Shown here: positions 58,489 through 64,000 of the stretch, piece after piece | Layout of the letters: every line of letters starts with the position of its first letter | How positions within the stretch are numbered: the stretch's first letter is position 1 | From: Microbispora hainanensis | GTDB lineage: Bacteria > Actinomycetota > Actinomycetes > Streptosporangiales > Streptosporangiaceae | Direction of reading: 5' to 3' | DNA: 64,000 nucleotides | Assembly: GCF_036186745.1 (NCBI RefSeq) | Contig: NZ_CP108086.1 | Location: 1 to 64,000 of the forward strand | Notes under the pieces: model-generated | Databases searched by the model: none | What the model saw: only the letters and a program-made list of their open reading frames with translations | Told to the model about the DNA's origin: nothing | Made by a program: the position numbers and the translations under genes

Positions 58489-60078
58489 TCACCCGGCATC
58501 CTGGAGCAGCTCCGGCGGCACCTCGACCCGGCTCTCCTTGAGCATCTCGCAGAAGGCCTGGAGCCTGGGCGAGTCGCCGTGTTTGGCCCTGATCTCCTTC
58601 ACCAGGTCGTACGCCGGTCTGAGCAGCAGGTCGGTCCGGTAGTCCTTGTCGACCAGCTCGATGGCCTCCTCGCCCAGCTTGAGCGCGGCGTCGACGTCGC
58701 CGTCGATGAGCCGGCACATCGCCCGGTCGAACCGGATCAGGGTCTGGTCGAGCAGGTCCTCGTCCGTGTACTTGTCGAGCGCCTGCTGCAGGATCACGTC
58801 GGCCTCGACCGTCTGCCCCAGCTTCACCAGGACGTCGCCCTGGTAGAAGTAGAGCTGCCGCTCGGTGTAGCCGAACGCCGGGTCCTCCCGATCGCTGTCG
58901 GTCATCTGCTGGAAGGCCGCCCTGGCGCGGTGCAGGGCCCGCTTGGCCTGCTCGACCACCTCGTGGCGCGAGCCGTTGACGCCGGCGATCTTCGCCAGCG
59001 CCCTCGCCTCGACGACGGGCGCCATGGTCCGCGCGGCACAGGGGGTGTGGCCGGCCAGGTCGCGGCTCTTCTTCGCCAGGGTGAGCGCCTCACGCGGGTC
59101 GCCGTAGTAGAGCGGCACCAGCGCCTCACGGGCGGTGACCCAGGCCCGCAGCGCCCGGTCGCCGGTCTCGTCCGCCGCCATCCGGCCGGTGCGGAAGAAC
59201 GAACGCGCCATCCGCTGGTCCCCGAGGTCGATCATGATCATTCCCGTGAGCCCGGCGAGCTGGGCGGCCATCCGGCACAGCCGTTCCTGCACGTCGATGG
59301 GCTGCCGGTGGTCCAACGCCTTGCGCACGGCGGTGAACTCCAGCATGACGTCGCAGAGCAGCCGTACGGGCGGGGTGTTCATGTACTGCCGCCCGAAGCC
59401 GAACGTGGCCTGCTCCCACTGGTCGAGCATCGCCGGCGAGACCGTGGCCATGACCATCGTCTCGTCCATCCGCCGGCGGAGGTTCTCCACCGCGCCGAGC
59501 ACCTCTTCGTTGAGCTCCTTGAGCCCGACCGACCCGACGGCGCCGCCGGCGAGGAGCTTCAACAGCGTCCTCCGTAGCACGTTCTCGTCCTCCTCGCCCC
59601 CGTCCACCGGATGGGTGCCGCCGCCTGACGGGGCGGGCGCACCCCACGGGGCGGGTGAAGTGATATGTCTGTCCTGCTCCGACTCCCCGCCACCCGATTC
59701 GCCCGGATGTCCGTGGCCGCAGATGCACGGGCTTTCGAACCCGAGGGCCAGGGGCTCCACCCGGTAGACCGAGCACAGATAGTGGAGGTACTCCGGGCCG
59801 GGCCGCTTCATGCCCGACTCGTACGCGGACAGTAGCGTCTCGCCGATGCCTGGGACGGCTTTTCCGTCCTTCTCGAAGAGAGCGCGCACCTGCTCGATCA
59901 CGTCGGCGAGCGCCACACCATGCGAGAGGCGATGTGCCTTGATCCGAGTCGTGCCGAACTGTGGTCCGCAGTCTTTGTGGATTTCCTCGGCGATCTGGGC
60001 CAGGCTACGCCCGGCGGCCAGGCCCCGCGCCCGGATCCGGCGCGCGATCTCCGTCTCCCTGTGTTGCCTGCCGGACAT
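58489..60078 (-). CDS. HTH regulator with TPR-like C-terminal domain
   Basis: A 529-residue predicted transcription regulator. The N-terminal 110 residues hold an XRE-like HTH (SLAQIAEEIHKDCGPQFG; LLSAYESGMKRPGPEYLHYLCSVY). A linker with CICGHGH follows, then an LRRTLLKLLAGGAVGS helix and a long helical TPR-like region (about 200-520; EDPAFGYTERQLYFYQGDVLVKLG). The architecture recalls peptide-sensing RRNPP regulators of Firmicutes and Streptomyces XRE-TPR proteins. ATG at 60078 follows GAGAGGGG. It heads a collinear group with an acetyltransferase, a micropeptide and a TPR gene. Confidence 0.82.
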   Translation of the reverse strand: MSGRQHRETEIARRIRARGLAAGRSLAQIAEEIHKDCGPQFGTTRIKAHRLSHGVALADVIEQVRALFEKDGKAVPGIGETLLSAYESGMKRPGPEYLHYLCSVYRVEPLALGFESPCICGHGHPGESGGGESEQDRHITSPAPWGAPAPSGGGTHPVDGGEEDENVLRRTLLKLLAGGAVGSVGLKELNEEVLGAVENLRRRMDETMVMATVSPAMLDQWEQATFGFGRQYMNTPPVRLLCDVMLEFTAVRKALDHRQPIDVQERLCRMAAQLAGLTGMIMIDLGDQRMARSFFRTGRMAADETGDRALRAWVTAREALVPLYYGDPREALTLAKKSRDLAGHTPCAARTMAPVVEARALAKIAGVNGSRHEVVEQAKRALHRARAAFQQMTDSDREDPAFGYTERQLYFYQGDVLVKLGQTVEADVILQQALDKYTDEDLLDQTLIRFDRAMCRLIDGDVDAALKLGEEAIELVDKDYRTDLLLRPAYDLVKEIRAKHGDSPRLQAFCEMLKESRVEVPPELLQDAG

Positions 60079-60309
60079 TCCGGCCCCTCTCTCGTGGCCG
60101 GCCGCACTCGCAGCCCGTGGTCTCGAGCGGTCCTCGCTTCGTGACGGAGAGTGACTTACTCGTCGCACTCCGCCGACACCATAATGATGGACCATAGTTG
60201 GCGCGGCCAAGCCCCCAACATGAACGTGCCGACTAAGGATCGTCTACCGATAGGGGTTTTCTTTCAACCAACATGGGTTTTCCTCCACCTCAGCGCCTCC
60301 TGGCCATCG

Positions 60310-60338
60310 TTGACCCGAGCAGTTCCGTGAGCCATCTT
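60310..60338 (+). promoter_or_regulatory. Promoter of the small protein gene at 60414
   Basis: TTGACC (60310-60315) and CATCTT (60333-60338) are separated by 17 bases, 76 bases upstream of the start codon. The 335-base gap to the HTH-TPR gene also contains ATGGACCAT (60187-60195), a small palindrome close to the divergent promoter. Nothing else is visible there. Confidence 0.4.
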
Positions 60339-60413
60339 GGGCGCACCAGAGTGAACAGACGGGAACGCAAAGTACACATTCCGTCCGCGAACGGAAGTGA
60401 AGGAGGACCTACG

Positions 60414-60674
60414 GTGGGGGAGGACGATTTCCGGCGCCTGGAATATCTGGTGGCCGAACTCGATGCGCGGGGTCTGCTCGCGCGAGTCGTGCGCACCCCG
60501 TCGGGCCGCGCCTACGTACGCGTGATCAACCCCGACGCGACGAGCCTCACGGAGAACGTCGTCTGCCAGGCGGCCGACTACTGGTGGTCCTGGGGTGAGC
60601 GGATGCACCGGGCGGACGACCCCGCCGGAGCGGCCACGAAGGTGGCCCGCGTGCTTGCCGCGGTGAGCGAGTAG
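60414..60674 (+). CDS. Small hypothetical protein
   Basis: An 86-residue acidic soluble protein. GTG at 60414 has AGGAGG 8 bases upstream. The sequence (GEDDFRRLEYLVAELDARG, YVRVINPDATSLTENVVCQAADYWWSWGERM) has an alpha-beta-alpha look and a Trp-rich YWWSW segment. I recall similar small proteins next to XRE-type regulators in actinomycetes, but I cannot name a family or function. It diverges from the HTH-TPR regulator. Confidence 0.7.
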   Translation: MGEDDFRRLEYLVAELDARGLLARVVRTPSGRAYVRVINPDATSLTENVVCQAADYWWSWGERMHRADDPAGAATKVARVLAAVSE

Positions 60675-61145
60675 GGGAAGGCGGCGGCCCCGAGGTGAGA
60701 ACCGGCGAGAGCGCAGGCGCCGTGGGCCGCCGCATCCACCGCGGCTTTGAAGGGGTGGGCAGGACGCCCGGTGCGGAGCGTGGTCGTCGCGCCGCCCCGG
60801 TGCGACGGCGACGCTGCGGCGTCCCGCCCGCCCCGACCCCGCCCGCGCCCCGCGGGCGGGCCGACCGGTTCGCCGGTCGCCACGAACGGCCGTCCGGCCC
60901 TGTCGAGCAGGTGGGGCCGGACGGTGATGGGGGGGATCCCCACTTGGAGAACGGCGCCGGGCGCGCTTCCGGGTGCGCGCCCGCGTCCTGCCACACCGTC
61001 ACTGGAGCGTGTCCGGTCCGCCCTCCGCGGCCCCGGACGGGACGCGCTTCCGTCTTCCCCGGCGATGTGACGGAGGCCGGATCAGTCGGCAGTATTGGCT
61101 TCGTCCGAGAACTGCCGCTGATCCGATCCGGGGGGGATCCACCTC
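60675..61145. other. Gene-free GC-rich region
   Basis: I see no gene, RNA or clear repeat in these 470 bases. Frames on either strand give Arg/Pro/Ala-rich products. GATCCGATCCGGGGGGGATCC near 61119 places a G-rich ribosome-binding site before mscS. Confidence 0.5.
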
Positions 61146-62159
61146 GTGTTACCGCTGTCGCCCGTGACGCCGACTCCTGAGCCGACCGTCGTGCCGGACC
61201 TGGACGTGCTCGGGGAGAAGATGTCGCAGGCGTGCCAGAACAACGACGGCATCTTCTGCACCGTCCTGAACAGCGCCTTCCCCGAGCGTGACTTCCCCGC
61301 CTGGGTGCAGCTCGTGGCGGGCGTCGTCGACGTGCTGATCCTCATCGCCCTGATTCTGGCCGGGGCGCTGGTCATCCGTAACGTCGTTCACCGGCTGATC
61401 ACCCGGCTCACCATGCGGGCCAGTGTGGGCGTGCTGCCGGAACGGCTGCGCGGCAAGAGCGTGCTGACGAGCACGGAGGCCGCAGCGGCGATCATGACGG
61501 AGCGTCGCAGGGCGCGCGCCGAGACGATGGGCTCGGTGCTGCGGAGCCTCGCGTCCGTCGTGATCCTGGGCACCGCGGCCTTGATGGTCTTCGCGAAGCT
61601 CGGGGTCGAGCTGGCGCCGCTGCTCACGAGCGTCGGCATCATCGGTGTGGCGGTCGGCTTCGGCGCGCAGGAGCTGGTCAAGGACTTCATCGCCGGCATG
61701 TTCATGCTGCTGGAGGACCAGTACGGCGTGGGCGATGTGATCGACACCGGGGTGGCCGTCGGCACGGTGGAGGCCGTCACGCTCCGCATCACCCGCCTGC
61801 GCGACTCCGACGGCAAGGTCTGGTACGTGCGCAACGGCACGATCACCCGGATCGGCAACGAGTCGCAGGGCTGGTCGAGGGCCGTCGTGGACGTGCCGGT
61901 GCCGTACGACAGCGACGTGGCCACGGTCCGCGAGCTGCTGAACGACCTGGCCCGCGACATGTGGGAGGACCCGGACTACCGCGACACGGTCATCGTCGAG
62001 GAGCCGCAGGTCTTCGGCCTGGAGTCGATCTCGGGCTCGTCCGTCATCTTCCGGGTCAGCGTGAAGACCGTGCCGGCGCGGCACCTGGAGGTCGCCCGTG
62101 AGCTGCGCCTGCGGGTGAAGCGGGCCTTCGACGAGAAGAGCCTCACGTTCGCCGCCTGA
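61146..62159 (+). CDS. Small-conductance mechanosensitive channel (MscS family)
   Basis: A 337-residue membrane channel that releases solutes on osmotic downshock. There are three membrane helices (about 55-80, 122-145, 150-172), the third with the Gly/Ala pattern VGIIGVAVGFGAQELVKDFIAGMFMLLEDQYGVGD, followed by the beta and C-terminal vestibule domains. The start is GTG at 61146 with GGGGGG about 9 bases upstream; the second codon is TTA, rare in high-GC actinomycetes. A GTG at 61164 would avoid it. Confidence 0.93.
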   Translation: MLPLSPVTPTPEPTVVPDLDVLGEKMSQACQNNDGIFCTVLNSAFPERDFPAWVQLVAGVVDVLILIALILAGALVIRNVVHRLITRLTMRASVGVLPERLRGKSVLTSTEAAAAIMTERRRARAETMGSVLRSLASVVILGTAALMVFAKLGVELAPLLTSVGIIGVAVGFGAQELVKDFIAGMFMLLEDQYGVGDVIDTGVAVGTVEAVTLRITRLRDSDGKVWYVRNGTITRIGNESQGWSRAVVDVPVPYDSDVATVRELLNDLARDMWEDPDYRDTVIVEEPQVFGLESISGSSVIFRVSVKTVPARHLEVARELRLRVKRAFDEKSLTFAA

Positions 62160-62162
62160 CCT

Positions 62163-62174
62163 TACCGATCGGTA
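62163..62174. promoter_or_regulatory. TetR-type palindrome upstream of the haemoglobin gene
   Basis: TACCGATCGGTA is a perfect 12-bp palindrome between the mscS stop and the globin start, 20 bases upstream of the latter. It is the same TACCGNNCGGTA pattern as at 43584-43595. Confidence 0.4.
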
Positions 62175-62193
62175 CCTGTCTTAGGCTGAATCC

Positions 62194-62577
62194 GTGACCA
62201 GCGAGCAGACCCTGTCCTTCTACGAGGCGGTCGGCGGCGAGGAGGTCTTCGAGCGCCTCGTCCGCCGGTTCTACGAGGGCGTCGCGGAAGACCCCCTGTT
62301 GCGCCCGATGTACCCCGAGGAGGACCTCAGCGGCGCGGAGGAGCGGCTGCGCCTGTTCCTCATCCAATACTGGGGCGGCCCGCGGACCTACAGCGAGCAG
62401 CGCGGCCATCCCCGGCTGCGGATGCGGCACGTGCCGTTCGTCATCGACGAGGCGGCGCGGGACGCCTGGCTCAGGCACATGGGAGACGCCGTGCGCTCCC
62501 TCGGCCTGCCGGCCGAGCGCGAGAAGGAGCTGTGGGACTACCTCGTCTACGCCGCCCACAGCATGGTCAACGCATAA
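62194..62577 (+). CDS. glbO: Group II truncated haemoglobin (trHbO)
   Basis: A 127-residue haem protein that binds oxygen or detoxifies reactive nitrogen and oxygen species. Features of the O-type are Tyr in RRFYEGV (B10), the proximal His in [10 protein letters not shown], Trp in RDAWLRHM (G8) and the PMYPEEDL segment. GTG at 62194. The next gene is a GH13 glucosidase, the same order as glbO-aglA in M. tuberculosis. Confidence 0.93.
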   Translation: MTSEQTLSFYEAVGGEEVFERLVRRFYEGVAEDPLLRPMYPEEDLSGAEERLRLFLIQYWGGPRTYSEQRGHPRLRMRHVPFVIDEAARDAWLRHMGDAVRSLGLPAEREKELWDYLVYAAHSMVNA

Positions 62578-62607
62578 GCGACGGAAGCAGCGGGCAGCCC
62601 AAGACTC

Positions 62608-64000
62608 ATGGAAACAACCCCCTGGTGGCGTGATGCCGTCGTCTATGAGATCTACGTCCGCAGCTTCGCCGACGCCTCCGGCGACGGCGTGGGCGACCTG
62701 GCGGGAATCCGCGACCGCCTGCCCTACCTCGCCGAGCTCGGCGTCGACGCGATCTGGCTGACCCCCTTCTATCCCTCCCCCATGGCCGACGGCGGCTACG
62801 ACGTGGCGGACTACCGCGACGTCGATCCGCTGTTCGGATCACTTGCCGACTTCGACGACCTGGTCGCCGACGCGCACGCGCACGGCCTGCGGCTGATGGT
62901 GGACATCGTGCCGAACCACAGCTCGTCGGCCCACCCGTGGTTCCAGAAGGCCCTGGCGTCCCCCAGGGGCTCCCAGGAGCGCGAGCGGTACATGTTCAGG
63001 GACGGCGGCCCGGAAGGCGGCGGAAGCGGCCACGGAGAGCCGAACAACTGGCTCTCCACGTTCGGGGGCCCGGCGTGGACCCAGGTGCCCGACGGGCAGT
63101 GGTACCTCCATCTGTTCGCACCCGAGCAGCCCGACTTCAACTGGCGCAACCCCGAGGTGCGGGAGGAGTTCCTCGACGTCCTGCGGTTCTGGCTCGACCG
63201 GGGGGTGGACGGCTTCCGGATCGACGTCGCGATGGGCCTGATCAAGGCGGAAGGGCTGCCGGACACCGATCCGGGCTTCAGCTCGCGGTCGCCGATCTGG
63301 AGCCGGCCCGAGGTGCACGACGTCTATCGCGACTGGCGGCGGGTGCTCGACTCCTATCCCGGCACGCGCGTCGCCATCGGCGAGGTCTGGACCGACTCGG
63401 CCGAGGACCTCGCGTTGTATGTGCGGCCCGACGAGCTGCACCAGAGCTTCAACTTCGCCTGGCTTGAGGCCCCCTGGTCGGCCACGGCCTTCAGGAAGGT
63501 CATCGACGACACCCTCAAGGCCGTCGCCTCGCCGACCTGGGTGCTGTCCAACCATGACGTCGTACGGCATGTGACCCGCTATGGCCAGGGGTCGCTCGAC
63601 CCGGGGGCCGGCCTGGCCCGGGCCCGTGCGGCGCTGCTCGCCATGCTCGCCCTGCCGGGGTCGGCCTACCTCTACCAGGGTGAGGAGCTGGGGCTGCCCG
63701 AGGTCACCGACCTTCCTCCGGAGGCGCGCCAGGACCCGATCTTCGCGCGGTCGAACGGCGAGGTGCCGGGCCGCGACGGCTGCCGGGTGCCGCTGCCCTG
63801 GTCGGGCACCGAGCCGCCGTACGGCTTCGGATCGGGCGGGTCGTGGCTGCCGCAGCCGGCCGATTGGGCGGACCTCACGGCCGAACGGCAGGCGGCCGAC
63901 CCGTCCTCGACGCTCTGGTTCTACCGCCGGGTGCTGCAGACGCGGCGGGAGCTGCGCGGCACGCTGCCCGACGCGATCACCTGGCTGGAGTCGCCGGAGG
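62608..64000 (+). CDS. GH13 alpha-glucosidase (partial, cut by window end)
   Basis: The frame starts at ATG 62608 and is still open at the window end (464 residues seen). It begins WWRDAVVYEIYVRSFADASGDGVGDLAGI, as in alpha-glucosidases. Catalytic positions are the nucleophile Asp in DGFRIDVAMG, acid/base Glu in VAIGEVWTD and the transition-state Asp in SNHDVVRH; the calcium/substrate loop is DIVPNHSSSAHPWF. It resembles AglA more than trehalose synthase, but the missing C-terminus leaves this open. It lies 30 bases after glbO and is probably cotranscribed. Confidence 0.92.
   Translation, partial: METTPWWRDAVVYEIYVRSFADASGDGVGDLAGIRDRLPYLAELGVDAIWLTPFYPSPMADGGYDVADYRDVDPLFGSLADFDDLVADAHAHGLRLMVDIVPNHSSSAHPWFQKALASPRGSQERERYMFRDGGPEGGGSGHGEPNNWLSTFGGPAWTQVPDGQWYLHLFAPEQPDFNWRNPEVREEFLDVLRFWLDRGVDGFRIDVAMGLIKAEGLPDTDPGFSSRSPIWSRPEVHDVYRDWRRVLDSYPGTRVAIGEVWTDSAEDLALYVRPDELHQSFNFAWLEAPWSATAFRKVIDDTLKAVASPTWVLSNHDVVRHVTRYGQGSLDPGAGLARARAALLAMLALPGSAYLYQGEELGLPEVTDLPPEARQDPIFARSNGEVPGRDGCRVPLPWSGTEPPYGFGSGGSWLPQPADWADLTAERQAADPSSTLWFYRRVLQTRRELRGTLPDAITWLESPE

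Noticed and set aside
57901-60078. Toxin-antitoxin pair formed by the HTH gene and the acetyltransferase
   Set aside because: GNAT toxins pair with small RHH antitoxins. Here the regulator is 529 residues with TPR-like repeats, and the GNAT looks like an ordinary enzyme.

Overview
The window is a stretch of high-GC actinobacterial chromosome. The 16S and 23S rRNA, the paired ClpP proteases, the DUF5753/ATP-binding regulators, a mycothiol-type thioredoxin-fold protein and the frequent GTG/TTG starts all fit Streptosporangiales (the Microbispora/Nonomuraea/Streptosporangium group). The genus is a guess made without a database.

Layout. 1-6,000: a complete rRNA operon on the minus strand (16S-23S-5S, no tRNA in the spacer) with its leader and terminators. 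6,100-13,400: a minus-strand proteostasis block, transcribed tig, clpP1, clpP2, clpX, valS, with hairpins between units and a ClgR-like site ahead of clpP1. 13,500-17,100: a divergent DUF5753 regulator/ATP-binding pair, tRNA-Gly, tRNA-Pro and a DUF3626 protein. 17,300-24,060: a crotonase, VOC protein, DUF2087 protein, TrpB-like enzyme, GAF-PP2C-ATPase regulator, DinB-like protein, the 25-residue ribosomal protein bL37 and a DeoR regulator. 24,200-31,000: galT, a c-di-AMP riboswitch with a secreted peptidase, a secreted small protein, a DinB protein, a site-2 protease, a response regulator and a membrane PP2C phosphatase. 31,100-38,500: Eis-type acetyltransferase, rpiB, def, aldehyde dehydrogenase, an Rv2466c-like protein and pepN. 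38,600-47,100: a repeat-rich gap, LemA/DUF2207, an amidase, a NERD protein, ilvD and a secreted protein. 47,578-49,478: an IS1634-type insertion sequence bounded by a perfect 119-bp direct repeat. 49,600-64,000: WYL, FmdB, GNAT and HNH proteins, a prolyl oligopeptidase, purU, a regulator/acetyltransferase/micropeptide/TPR group, MscS, truncated haemoglobin, and a GH13 glucosidase cut by the window edge.

Working together. Gene order around valS, clpX, clpP2-clpP1-tig, rpiB, Rv2466c, pepN and glbO-aglA parallels the M. tuberculosis Rv2448c-Rv2471 region, so the backbone looks ancestral, with lineage-specific genes between. Most of the unusual features are not core genes. They include an IS with a 119-bp putative target duplication, a micropeptide gene overlapping a TPR gene beside an HTH-TPR regulator, two start codons overlapped by duplication-born minicistrons, a probable CTG start behind a riboswitch, and several minisatellites at gene 3' ends.
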